Of a stretch of DNA of 35,058 bases, positions 1 to 11,385 are shown one piece after another. Source of the stretch: Acanthaster planci (Eukaryota > Echinodermata > Asteroidea > Valvatida > Acanthasteridae); assembly GCF_001949145.1 (NCBI RefSeq), contig NW_019091617.1:3703-38760 (forward strand). Direction: 5' to 3'. A model generated the notes under the pieces. That model saw only the letters and a program-made list of their open reading frames with translations. It was not told where the DNA came from and did no database searches. Within the stretch, counting starts at the first letter, position 1; each line of letters begins with the position of its first letter. Both the position numbers and the translations under genes were made by a program.

Positions 1-25
1 GCAATTACATGTACATGTACATGTA

Positions 26-1444
26 GCAATTACATGTACATGTAGGAGGGAGGTATTTAGTGTCTCTGAAGCTTGAATTGATTTTCCATTGACTGTTTGT
101 GCAATTTACCCAAGTCTGGGAATTAACTGTAACAGGTACAATCGTTAATTAACACTGCAAAATCCATTTTTTAAAAAATACCTCAGAAACCAATAAAGAT
201 GCCTTGTTAAGGAATTTGTAAGATCATTACAATTCACAATGTACCTGTACATATGTAAATGTACTTCATGATTTGGGCATGCTGCATGCCAACACTGGGG
301 ACGATTCGCCAATCGATTTCATACACGCATGATGAAACGGTAGACTGAGGCCAGATGCATAGTTCTAGCCCCTTCCAATTGGCTGCCTCAATAAAACTGT
401 CACAGTGGATGTTTCCCATCCAGCTGAGACAGCAAGTCAATACAGCCAAGCAAGGTGAAGGGAACCAGTGATGATAATGACCATGTAAATATACAATGAG
501 GCTACTGGGGCCAGATTCAGGCTACAGGCATCATTTACATGTACATGTATATAAACACGTCCACTCTGCTTTGCTACCATAGTACTGTGCCATCAACAAA
601 GGGGGATTGACTCTGGGGTTTTTTTTTTTGGAGAAATGTAGGGTACAGGCCCATACAACTTTTGTACACATCATTTCACTTTGATTGGATCAAAGGGGTA
701 CATGTAAGATACAGTACATGTATGTAACAACTTCCTATTTCCTATGCATTACATGTAACAGCTGTAAACCACTCTTTTTACATGATGGCCAAAAATAGTT
801 CAACATTCCATGTAATAATACTAAGAGCCGGTACCGGTAGACTGCGCCTGCTTCAGCAACAAGCTGTTCCAAGCTGCAGTACCAAGGGTGCAGAGCGAGG
901 CTCTTTTTTAACCCATTGCCTTATTTTTATCTTAAGGATGATTATTTTTTGCTGCGCTCTTTCTTGCCTTTGTACCTTTCTAATTGAGTCTTGGGAGACA
1001 TACATGTACATGTACGCCTTTTGGCGACAGTTTATTATTAAACTTTTATGTTCTCCTGGGTGGCCCGCTGTGTCTTGTGATTATCTTCTTGTACTGTATG
1101 TTTAATTGCACCAAATAAATATTATTATTATAAAGTTGTGCAGAAATAACATGTACATAATGCATTAAAATAACTGTGCACAAAAACAGTAAGAATCTCC
1201 TACACTGTATTTAAGCTTAAAAGTTAACAGTAATGCACATGCAAATGTGCAATGTGCAAAATAAATACATACAGTAAATGTATGTATTTTATTTTTTTAA
1301 TGTCTCCTTTGGTAAACACCTAGGCACCGCACTACATGTACATGTATGTGGACTGTGTACATGTCTGTACATGCACTCTGAACATGTATCGGCAAACTAT
1401 TTAAAAAAAAAGCAATGAAAATTATGCCATTTCTGTCTACAGAC
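26..1444. repeat. Tandem duplication, copy 1 (1.42 kb)
   Basis: It matches 1618-3015 base for base over most of its length with scattered substitutions. The main length differences are gains or losses of ACATGT units (for example about 538-552 and 1001-1015). It ends at an ambiguous base (1446) followed by an ACATGT array. Confidence 0.95.
820..1135 (+). mobile_element. Possible non-LTR retrotransposon 3' tail (copy 1)
   Basis: A short frame reads SNKLFQAAVPRVQSEALF and a stop (about 855-910), similar in feel to the C-terminal end of LINE reverse transcriptases (VPRVR-E). It is followed by a 3' region ending in aataaatattattattat, a microsatellite-type LINE/SINE tail. The duplicate copy holds the same at about 2400-2695. 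Recognition is weak. Confidence 0.3.
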
Positions 1445-1446
1445 GN

Positions 1447-1640
1447 TCCATGTACATGTACATGTAATTGCTACATGTACATGTAATTGCTACATGTACA
1501 TGTACATGTAATTGCTACATGTACATGTACATGTAATTGCTACATGTACATGTACATGTAATTGCTACATGTACATGTACATGTAATTGCTACATGTAGC
1601 AATTACATGTACATGTAGCAATTACATGTACATGTAGGAG
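1447..1640. repeat. ACATGT/attgct satellite-like array with an orientation switch
   Basis: About seven units of the type acatgtaattgctacatgta run to about 1592, where the array switches to the reverse-complement form (agcaattacatgtacatgta) up to copy 2. The window starts in the same kind of reversed array (1-45). Confidence 0.9.
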
Positions 1641-3015
1641 GGAGGTATTTAGTGTCTCTGAAGCTTGAATTGATTTTCCATTGACTGTTTGTGCAATTTA
1701 CCCAAGTCTGGGAATTAACTGTAACAGATACAATTGTTAATTAACACTGCAAAGTCCATTTTTTAAAAAATACCTCAGAAACCAATAAAGATGCCTTGTT
1801 AAGGAATTTGTAAGATCATTAAAATTCACAATGTACATGTACATATGTAAATGTACTTCATGATTTGGGCATGCTGCATGCCAACACTGGGGACGATTCG
1901 CCAATCGATTTCATACACGCATGATGAAACGGTAGACTGAGGCCAGATGCATAGTTCTAGCCCCTTCCAATTGGCTGCCTCAATAAAACTGTCACAGTGG
2001 ATGTTTCCCATCCAGATGAGACAGCAAGTCAATACAGCAAAGCAAGGTGAAGGGAACCAGTGATGATAATGACCATGTAAATATACAATGAGGCTACTGG
2101 GGCCAGATTCAGGCTACAGGCATCATTTATATAAACACGTCCACTCTGCTTTGCTACCATAGTACTGTGCCATCAACAAAGGGGGATTGACTCTGGGGTT
2201 TTTTTTGGAGAAATGTAGGGTACAGGCCCATACAACTTTTGTACACATCATTTCACTTTGATTGGATCAAAGGGGTACATGTAAGATACAGTACATGTAT
2301 GTAACAACTTCCTATTTCCTATGCATTACATGTAACAGCTGTAAACCACTCTTTTTACATGATGGTCAAAAATAGTTCAACATTCCATGTAATAATACTA
2401 AGAGCCGGTACCAGTAGACTGCGCCTGCTTCAGCAACAAGCTGTTCCAAGCTGCAGTGCCAAGGGTGCAGAGCGAGGCTCTTTTTTAACCCATTGCCTTA
2501 TTTTTATCTTAATGATGATGCGCTCTTTCTTGCCTTACATGTACCTTTCTATTTGGGTCTTGGGAGACATACATGCACGCCTTTTGGCGACAGTTTATTT
2601 TTCAACTTTTATGTTCTCCTGGGTGGCCCGCTGTGTCTTGTGATTATCTTCTTGTACTGTATGTTTAATTGCACCAAATAAATATTATTATTATAAAGTT
2701 GTGCAGAAATAACATGTACATAATGCATTAAAATAACTGTGCACAAAAACAGTAAGAATCTCCTACACTGTATTTGAGCTTAAAAGTTAACAGTAATGCA
2801 CATGCAAATGTGCAATGTGCAAAATAAATACATACAGTAAATGTTTGTATTAATTTTTTTAATGTCTCCTTTGGTAAACACCTAGGCACCGCACTACATG
2901 TACCGGTATATGTATGTGGACTGTGTACATAGACATGTAAATACTTTCTGAACATGTACCGGCAAACTATTTTTTAAAAAAAGCAATGAAAATTATACCA
3001 TTTCTGTCTACAGAC
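1618..3015. repeat. Tandem duplication, copy 2 (1.40 kb)
   Basis: Second copy of 26-1444, same orientation, offset 1592 bp at its start. The right junction is at cagac (3011-3015), after which the copies diverge because copy 1 runs into the array. Confidence 0.95.
2400..2695 (+). mobile_element. Possible non-LTR retrotransposon 3' tail (copy 2)
   Basis: Same content as the segment at 820-1135, carried by the tandem duplication; the aataaatattattattat tail is intact. Confidence 0.3.
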
Positions 3016-3887
3016 AGAATATCACAGAACAAGAATGAACATACTATGCCTGTACATGTATGAATACGTGTAACATGAGCATTGCTAATATTATGCCACA
3101 TTGAACTCCATGGCTGCCTACACGTACATTTACTCCTATAGTGTAGGTTTCATTAAGCATTCATACAGGTATCCATGGCAACTGCATTAGGTGTCTGTAG
3201 TTAATTCTATGGTTCCAAGATTTTTGACTACATGTGACAGGGGACTCGGTCTGGGGAAAAAATGAGTACAAAAAATACAGGCGCTTTCGGCCAGAAATTT
3301 GTCGGAAAATTAAATTTTTCTTGGTAAAAAATTCGAGACAGAAGTGATGGTTTAAAAAAGGTGGTTCTTTGGGACTCAACACAGGGACAGCAGCATAAAA
3401 GAGTTTTGGCTTCTCCTTTGGTCTGAGTCAAAATTAAGGAAAGTTAAGTGAACAGACATGTATAAGGTACATGTACATGTACATGTACATTATTTAAAGG
3501 CATATGCCTGTCATGAGTTAGAACAGTAGCATGTACATGTACAAGTCCAAGAGATTCATGACCACCATACTGCCTATCACTTGTGACCTTCTAGAGAATC
3601 TCTTTCAGCATAAGCTCTTGTGCTCTCCTCATTGGGTGCTAGGAAGCAAGTGCATCTGTTCAAGATGATCACTGTTCATACCAGTATGTACCATTAGAGT
3701 GCTCTGTACTCCTTGCTAAACACTTCCCTATTACATCTGATGATTCATGTTAATGTCAAGCAGGTCAGGTGCAATGTTTTGAATCTCACGCATCTCATTT
3801 AGTAGTTTGTTGACTTTGACTGTTAATGCTGTCAGCAGTGCACATCGGTAATTGTTACGTGCAATATGAATCTACAGGTACAGTCTC
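3016..3887. other. Left region, no gene recognised
   Basis: Unique AT-rich sequence with ACATGT arrays (3467-3490, 3531-3542). Overlapping minus-strand frames at 3161-3431 show no family signature. Confidence 0.4.
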
Positions 3888-3950
3888 CTGACGTCGGACA
3901 GAGCATACTGTCCGAAACGTTGAGTTCCTCACGGTTCTCTTCAGAACCAT
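3888..3950 (+). ncRNA. Hammerhead-like motif (probable Penelope-like element relic)
   Basis: ctgacg is followed by a 6-bp stem (ggacag / ctgtcc, loop agcata), then gaaacgtt. Hammerhead ribozymes have CUGANGA, stem II, GAAA. Here the first box is ctgacgtc rather than ctgacga, so the core is probably inactive. A second hairpin ggttct-cttc-agaacc follows (3934-3949). Similar ctgacga...cgaaac motifs mark Penelope-like elements and retrozymes. Confidence 0.4.
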
Positions 3951-4072
3951 ACAGACTCACAAAGAGATCATATCCTTGCATGGTGCTACCGCAAGCTTTC
4001 CACCTTAAAAGATAAACTGAGCACAGCCTTTAGGCCATTCCATGCACAGGCCTTGGCTGAATGTTCCAGACT

Positions 4073-4180
4073 AGTACATGTACTACATGTAGTACATGTA
4101 CCTACTAGTACATGTACTAGTACATGTACTAGTACATGTACTAGTACATGTACTAGTACATGTACATGTACCTACATGTA
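4073..4180. repeat. 12-bp palindromic tandem array (tagtacatgtac)
   Basis: The unit tagtacatgtac, itself part of a palindrome, repeats about six times, then merges into ACATGT. It creates the open frame with VHVLVHVL repeats at 4096-4329, which is not a gene. Confidence 0.9.
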
Positions 4181-5189
4181 CAGCTACATGTATGCACCGG
4201 TACCGTACCTGTAGCTGGTTGATAAAAAAGAAAAGCCGCAAAAGATTTAGGTTAATACTGGTGACTCTGGGGATACACGATAGCTTCCGTTTGCTCTACC
4301 AAATCCTACCCCACAAAATTTCACCATGAGAAGGGCCACATGACAGACCTACTGTACATGTACATGAACTTGTATGCACATGTACGAGTTCACATGATTT
4401 ATGCCAATTTCCTTTGCCCTTTGATCAAGACCGAACGATGCAGCCACCAAACTTCCAGCAGGGATCCTATCCCTGTTAGCCCAAACTCTATCCATGGCAT
4501 GGTTATCATAGCAGGCAGGGAACAGCTGTGCTACAATGTACAGTATGCTTCTTGCATCTCTTGCACTGATACATGAAGGCCAAGGATGCACCTGTGCTAC
4601 ATGTATAGCAATTACTGGCTACACTGTATGTGAAGGAACTGCCACTATTGGTGACAACACCTACATGTAGAACTGACAACCAAATACCATACATTTACAT
4701 GATGTACATGTACTGTACATGTAAGCTCCCCTTGGCATTGCCAGGTCAGGGCATCAAGGCAGCAATTTATTTCTCAAAAGATCCAGGATGCTGGTTGGCA
4801 TGGAGATGAGAGTAAAGAGCTCCAGTCTTCTTCATTTATACAGTCTTACACCTATGGTTTAATTTTTCTCTGCCATTTTTGCTTGAAATATCAGGCATGC
4901 TACACAACCCTTGATGTTCAGGGTATACAAAACCTTTACATGCATGGTTTCAATGAAGAGCTATTACATTGTAATAGACAAACATGGAAAAAAATACATG
5001 TACACTGTACATGTTCATGTATAAAAAACAAAATATCTGCAAAAAATCTTTGCAACTGCAAGCAAACTTTCTCCCACAATCCTTTGCAGTGAGCCATCTT
5101 TGGTGTCAGGCTGTGGCTGATTAGTGGCTTCAAAAGGTGCCTTTTTCCGTAGTTGCGGTCATACTATTATGCATAAAGTGCAAGGAGCA
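4181..5189. other. APP intron 2 side, no gene recognised
   Basis: Contains ACATGT clusters (4354-4386, 4704-4722, 4997-5020). Antiparallel open frames at 4340-4694 share the same bases; neither matches a family I know. Confidence 0.35.
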
Positions 5190-5245
5190 ATGGCCAGTGT
5201 ACATTTACATAAAGATATATTAAGGCCTGGAATCAAGTATAGAGT

Positions 5246-5425
5246 CCAGACCTGAACCCGCTCAAGAATCTCTGGGATGAAATGGAGCACCGAATTCGTT
5301 GAGAAAATTGCCCCAGAAACAAGAATGATCTCTTTGAGATTCTCAAGTGGATTTGATAGGAATGGACTGCCATCTCATCACAAATCTCATGGTTCAATGC
5401 CGAGGAGGCATTCTTGTTAAGACTA
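5246..5425 (+). pseudogene. Tc1/mariner transposase C-terminal fragment (dead)
   Basis: From 5246 the plus strand reads PDLNPLKNLWDEMEHRIR, a stop, ENCPRNKNDLFEILKWI, two stops, EWTAISSQIS, then after a frameshift SMPRR. This is the end of a Tc1/mariner DDE transposase (usually SPDLNPIE-x-LWDE). The catalytic glutamate of NPIE is lysine here. Three stops and a frameshift confirm it is dead. Upstream, atggccag (5190-5197, the WPAQ position) is separated from the rest by about 45 bp, suggesting an insertion. The ends of the element were not found. Confidence 0.75.
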
Positions 5426-7486
5426 TTACTATTGGGTTTAAAAGATTCACTGGATATTTCTGATGGCCAATCTTGTTGGGTTTTGTATGAGAGGACTCTC
5501 ATGGGACAGAGGCTCTGTGCAATACTTGTTGTTATCCTATTGTAAAGTTTACCACCATTGGTGGGGGCCACTGCAAATGATCAGTTGTCTATCACTGGTT
5601 CCCAGATTCATCTACATGCGGTACAGTACACAATGTCAATTTTACAAACTCCAACCGTCTGCACAGGGCTGAAATACCGGTATTAGAGAAAAAAGGAAGA
5701 ATTTTTTTTCAGTTTTGCTTTTTTTACATGAATTTAAAAAGAAAGTGCTAAAGGCAAGAGCAGATTCAGAACACACTCTTAATCAGAACTCCAAATCAAA
5801 ATATTCATAGTGTAGCCCGTGCACATACATGTACACGTACACACACTGCATATAAATCAACATGTGTACAGGGTACCCAACATGCCCAAGATGTAAAAAA
5901 AAAGTTAAAATACCAGTACATGTACATGTAACTGACAAACTCCCTTGTTCCAAGAAAAATCAGTCTAAATTCCTCTCTGGACTACAACTCTTGAACTTTT
6001 CATCGTCTTCTTCGTCACTCTGCTTTGCATCTGCAACCTCTCCTTCAAATTACCGAAAGCCTTCTGTCCAACTTGACATGAATTTAATCAGTCAATTAGC
6101 AATTCAAAACTCAGCACATGGGGGTGAGTAATGTATGAAACAATCTGTGCTCTAGGGTCTCAGATAGGCAGAGGGGTGAACAGAAAATTCAAAGGCACCT
6201 CCTGAACTGCCTGTGGGCACCAAATCCCAAGGGAAAGAGGCCTCCTGCTTCAGCAATTTGGTTTGCTGGACAGCAGCACACAAAGTTCTCATTTATTTCT
6301 GCCTAGGAGACATACATGTCCAGGTCTTCTCCCAAGTACATTTATTTTGCAGGATGAATTCTGAAGCCTTTAGCCTGGGAATTCATTCCATTTTTTTCTT
6401 TCTGCCTTCCATAATGCACACTGATACATGCAGTCCCTGTTGATCTGCCCTGGCTTAAATGGATTCCAACACAATGACCCCTGAGATATTACATGTGCGT
6501 GTGCTTGCATTTCACTTTACTGCACTTTGCTTTTTACAGCTGAAGGTTTTGTAGCAGACATTGTGCCCATATGTTGTATGTCATCTAGGCTATGTATACA
6601 TGTATGTACATTTTATGGTATTGCTTGTTAAACAATGAACTAAACCTATTGGTAAACAACAATACAGAGCTGTGCTTTAAAGTTGTACAGTACATGTACT
6701 TCAGAGTTTGAAAGATTTTGTCTACACATACATGTACGTGCCGTACTCCAGCAACCATTCAATGAGCATTTCCATTGCTGATACATGTACATTTACATGT
6801 CCTAAATCAAAACAACACTGTCTTTTAGTGCTTTATTTAAGTGAATGTATGGACTGGGTTAATCGGTTCCAGAAAGAGAGTCTTAAAAACTGGGTTCCAA
6901 CACTTTGCATAACGTACACGTAGAAAAGGCGGATGTAGACTGTACAAATCCTTTACTCCTGTGCATTGTTGAACTTACATGTACTGTACATGTACACCTG
7001 TACGCAATTCATCAAGACGTCATGGTACTCTATTACTACATGTATGCCTCCTGCACACATTAATTAATCACATGACAATGTCACTTAGTGACATGGGGAC
7101 ATGTACCTGTAGGCATTACGGATGTCACATAGTTTACGTTGGTGTTATTAATCATCCAGTCAGCAGTACTCATGTTAACGATAACATCTCTGATAGGAAA
7201 GTCACGCATTAGACAAGTTCACCCTTGAATCCTGAGGTGTCTCTCACAAAGTAACCTACATGTGCCACTGCTGTTACCATGGTAGCTAACGACTGCTATT
7301 CAATGTGAGAATTATGCGGTGGGTAATCCGGGCATATCAATATTAACAAATTTTGACAGAACAGACATTCATGAGTCAATCCAACACCAGACATCCATGT
7401 ACACATACACTGTATCTGCCATAAGAGTCACATGACACACTCTGCCACTGCCAGTGTCACTGTCACTTGTCACAGTCATTTCTCAC
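5426..7486. other. APP intron 2 side, no gene recognised
   Basis: ACATGT clusters (5826-5836, 5917-5932, 6597-6606, 6976-6993) and nothing else I can name. The next APP exon (E1 copper-binding side) was looked for here on the minus strand and not found. Confidence 0.4.
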
Positions 7487-7657
7487 CTGTCTGCAGTAGT
7501 CCAGGATGGCATTCTTTGAGACATCACACTGCGATGCCACATCGCCATCTACCCACTGGCCCGTCACCAGGTCCATGTGTTTGTTTCGGAATCCGCATCT
7601 CAGAGCAACTTGGGGTAAGACGTGACCCCGAGATATGTCAAAAGCACCAGCTACAGC
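7487..7657 (-). CDS. APP: APP-family exon 2: start of the E1 growth-factor-like domain
   Basis: The exon has 57 codons, phase 0 at both ends, acceptor ttccgtgcag and donor gtgaga. It reads LPQVALRCGFRNKHMDLVTG, then QWV-x-GD, then SQCDVSKNAILDYCRQ. This matches the first third of the APP/APLP/APPL growth-factor-like domain: the P-Q-[IV]-A-x-x-CG, [HN]M, G-x-W, C and IL-x-YC-[RQ] positions. Cysteine spacing 23 and 11 compares with 24 and 11 in vertebrate APP, and exon length is 171 nt against 168 in human. APP is a type I membrane protein processed by secretases. Exon 3, starting near the VYPEL-type segment, should lie further left; I did not find it in 1-7486. Confidence 0.88.
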
Positions 7658-9302
7658 CTGCACGGAAAAAGAAGAAAAGAACACATATTGCATGTCAGTC
7701 TAGCAAGAAGAAAATAAACTCTAGACCACTCAAGCATTTTATTCAGTGACATACGGTATATGTACACACACTGGTACTGTGGTAGGCCCTAAATGTTTAA
7801 TAAGAATTTGTACACAGGTATTTCATGTACATATACACTGAACACACTTCTGAATGCATCTTTGGAAAAAACACATGTACATGTATGCATGATAAAACTG
7901 AACAGAAAAAGAAAGGCTACCTACAGTGCAATGTACAGTATCTACACACTATGCATAGTACAGTATTACAAACAAACACAACCTAAATTGTATGCATTAG
8001 CTGGACAAATGAAATTGCAGTCCGGATGCAGCTTTTCTGAGGCCATCCCTAAATTACAGGGTCTGATCCCCAACCTTTATTGCACTGGTTCATTGAATAT
8101 CTTCTGGTTCATCACAACACAAAACCAATTATTGGTACATTGTACAAGTACATGTACTAGGCCTCTAGAAAGAAGATTCTATTAAATTACACACTCAGCC
8201 TTAGTGTTTTAATGAGATGGTTTAATTGGGAAGGGTACAGTGGATGGTATACAGCACACTCATCATGTACATGTACATGTACGGTATGAGTAACACAGCA
8301 TGTACTGTTCATTTACTGCATGCTGCATTCAAATTGTATTCTGTTTTATTTAAATGCTTAATTATCACAAAATGTGGAGGGCCTGACGCTTCTATCCCAG
8401 CAGAATCTTTCTCAAAGGCAAAATAACAAGTGGACAGGACAAACAAGCAAGCAGAGAATCAACCAAGCGTGGATGATTGCAAGAGGGCAAAAGTAAAGGT
8501 CAAGAAAGCTGCAGGCTGGATGGAAATGTCAGGCCCTCCATAATTTGTGATTTGTATCTTAGGTCATTGTAGTCAGCAAGCAGTTTGCAGTGCTCAGTTT
8601 TGTAACACAGTGATTAATTATGATAGTATCACACATGTGCACTGAACATGTATTCATATGCACACATGAGCAGTGATGTACAACATGTTATGTACATGTA
8701 CATGTTTGTATTGTGAGCAAGCTTGTGCACCTAAAAGTTTCATCCCTGATTTGAGGCCATGGGTCTCCAGGCATTGTGCAGTCCAACCTTGTTAATAACA
8801 GGTACCGGTAGTTCGCTCTTGGCAAATACCGGTAACCCAAACCTTGTACATGTACTATCAGGAATGGAAACAATGAAAACGATCAGGACCTGGTTATAAA
8901 CAGAATTGTTTTATTGACAGTGCTCTTATTGACAAAGTTCAACTGAAGTAAACATGTACATGTATTGTGGCTCATGTACCCATGCACAGAGAGAGGCACA
9001 TAAGCAGATACATGTACTTCTTCATCACACAGTAAATGTACATGTACATGTACATGTATACATGTACATGTCTGTGTACATGTGTACGGTACTTGAGACT
9101 CTGTAAGACAACTTTATGAACATCCATCAACTGTACTGAACATTTATGTAAAAGTACAGTGACCTTTCCATCCAACCTCAGAAACAGCATCGCCTCCATC
9201 TGTCAGTGCTGTAGAGTGTTTATTTTAATCAGTTAATGTGTAAATGAGACTGGCGTGGATGAACATGTCCATTTGTACCTTAGATCCAATATCATATGGC
9301 TC
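7658..9302. other. APP intron 1, left end
   Basis: Holds ACATGT arrays (about 8266-8284, 8692-8705, 9037-9070) and CCGGTA motifs. No coding segment is recognised between exon 2 and 9303. Confidence 0.4.
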
Positions 9303-9540
9303 TATCGTATCCTGTCTCGTTGAAATACACGTATGACGACGTTGTTAGTGAACCCTGAGCCAATGATGGACCCTGCACCCAGGCGACTGATGATGAAGTT
9401 GCCGAGGTCATTTGTATGCCTGGCCTGTTCCTTATCAAGTGCACACGGCTGACGATTGTCCTTCGATGTGATTGCTGCCAGCACTACACCAAACACTCTC
9501 ACAGCCTCTGATGCTCTCCCTTCCTCTCGGCACACTGCAT
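9303..9540 (-). CDS. Unidentified coding-like segment (possible exon or relic)
   Basis: About 78 open codons include EGRASEAVRVFGVVLAAITS, then LDKEQARHTNDLGNFIISRL, then GAGSIIGSGFTNNVVIRVF. Third positions favour C/G and the residues look protein-like. A gatgcag acceptor-like sequence precedes it (about 9540) and a stop follows at 9305-9303. I cannot assign a family, and a mobile-element relic is an equal alternative. Confidence 0.25.
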
Positions 9541-9575
9541 CGCCTACATGCCTTGACTAAGCCTGAGTCATCCAA

Positions 9576-9765
9576 TCACCACGGCGACGGAGCGTTGTCA
9601 GGTGGATGAGGCAGACTTTCATCATCGGATGGAGATGATGAGGACTGAATAGACGGCATGAGATCTCTGCAGATGTTCCTTAGATGGCTTCTTTTTTGCA
9701 TGAGGGAGGAATTGCGCAACTTTGGTGTTTGACGGCCAAATTTATGATTACTTTCTAGGAATCCT
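9576..9765 (-). CDS. Unidentified coding-like segment upstream of 9540
   Basis: An open frame reads FLESNHKFGRQTPKLRNSSL, then KRSHLRNICRDLMPSIQSSS, then DDESLPHPPDN and a stop. Its serine/acidic/proline-rich end is typical of a linker. It lies just upstream of the segment at 9303-9540 on the same strand, and the two may be parts of one old gene or element. No domain recognised. Confidence 0.2.
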
Positions 9766-11027
9766 ACATGTACATTACATGTACACTGGTATTTTATCAA
9801 TTAAAAAAAAATACAAATGAACACTGAATGTTCCCATGTACATGTACATGTAAAACCCTGAAAACGTTAACCCGTAATGGGAAAAAATCGTTGTGTGTCC
9901 GGCAAAAGCCTTTCGCCGGGAAGCATGATCACAGCAGAAAAAGTGTTCCCGGCAAATGGGTGTAAGAATCACAATCTCTCTATTTAGTAAAAATGGGTAA
10001 AATTTACTACAAAATCAACATAAGCTACTCAAAAAGGCAACCTTTGAACAACTTACATGTACTAAACAACTTGGGAACTTTTTTTTTTAAACATTTTGCA
10101 AACAAATTTTTATTTTTCATTAAAATAACACAGTTGCATACCGTTACATCTGTCCTTTTGCTGGGAAAAGCTTTTACTTTAGTGATCATGCTTCCTGGCA
10201 ATAAAGTCGTTAGGCTTACATCGTTCTTCCAGGCAGCCAACAAAATGTAATTCAAATGAAGTCATTTTTAAATCCAACTTTTCTGTCGCGGGAGATGTAC
10301 ATACATGTACAGACACACATGTACCGGTGTGTGAAAAGCATTTCATACATGTACATGTATGTAAATTGGATACATGTATGCATCTGCACTTCACTACATG
10401 CATGTACACTGTACTATACATGTGGGATAATTACTGTAGCAGGATGTGGGGTTCAAAGGTGATGATCTCTAGATTTTTGGGGGAGGGGGTGGGTTTACTT
10501 TTGGGGGGGTTGGAAATTAATGGTGCACAAGTTAACCATTCTGTTTAGCCTTTATGTATTTCTACACGTACAAATATAATGTGACATGTTCATTTACCGG
10601 TAAGGGTTACTGAAGTGAGACCTCGGGATGGTTTTGTTCCTGTTAGCTACAAGAAATTGACCCAAAAAACCCCACATGACATCATGAAGGAAATCTTCAA
10701 TGAAAAATCAACATTTGGTTTCATTGACGGAAAAGGAACATTTCTTAACATTGCGTTAATGTAAACTTAAAGGAAAATCACTTTTGAAGTCGGTCCTGAA
10801 GTTTTTTAAACAGACAATTTTTAAACTTAGATTAACTTCAGGAGTTGATAAATGTGATACATTGCACAGAAGCATGTACAGTACATGCATGGGGTTGCAT
10901 CTTGGGGGCATTCTTCTGAGTGTGGGGACATTTTTCTGCCTCCACAACATTTTGTGTCTCCACAAAATTGTTTATCGAGTGTTTATCACGTTTGTCCCAC
11001 AACTACGGAACAGAACGGTTCAAATCC
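9766..11027. other. APP intron 1, no gene recognised
   Basis: Contains ACATGT clusters (about 9836-9853, 10304-10362) and G-rich sequence (10479-10512, ggggga/ggggtg runs). No supported coding segment. Confidence 0.4.
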
Positions 11028-11385
11028 ACCCTGCTTGCCCATGGAACAGTAACAGACTATGACATTTTGGGTGATGTTCCCACCCATAGGCTTACAACGT
11101 GCCAGTGGGGTTAGACTGCATCATTTCGTCCTCCCACCAAGTCCACTGCCCCCCTGCTTGCCCATGGAACAGTAACAGATGACATTTTGGGTGATGTTCC
11201 CACCCATAGGCTTATAACGTGCCAGTGAGGTTGGACTGCATCATTTCGTCCTCCCATCAAGTCCACTGCCACCCTGCTTGCCCATGGAACAGTAACAGAC
11301 TATGACATTTTGGGTGATGTTCCCACCCATAGGCTTACAACGTGCCAGTGAGGTTGGACTGCATCATTTCGTCCTCCCATCATTT
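11028..11385. repeat. 123-bp tandem repeat, three copies
   Basis: The block ctgcttgcccatggaacag recurs at 11031, 11154 and 11274, followed each time by tgacattttgggtgatgttc and ggactgcatcatttcgtcct. The second copy lacks 3 bp. It causes the overlapping open frames around 10920-11662, for which I see no protein family. Confidence 0.85.

Noticed and set aside
4096-4329. Open frame with VHVLVHVL repeats
   Set aside because: Produced entirely by the 12-bp tagtacatgtac array; no start context, homologue or splice logic.
4340-4694. Overlapping frames on both strands
   Set aside because: They shadow each other and match no family; tested as an APP exon 3 candidate and failed, with no NWCK- or PYRC-type motif.
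8770-8945. Possible second pogo-like relic (tgcagtccaacc...ttataaac)
   Set aside because: Similarity to the pogo terminus is too weak and no paired end was found.
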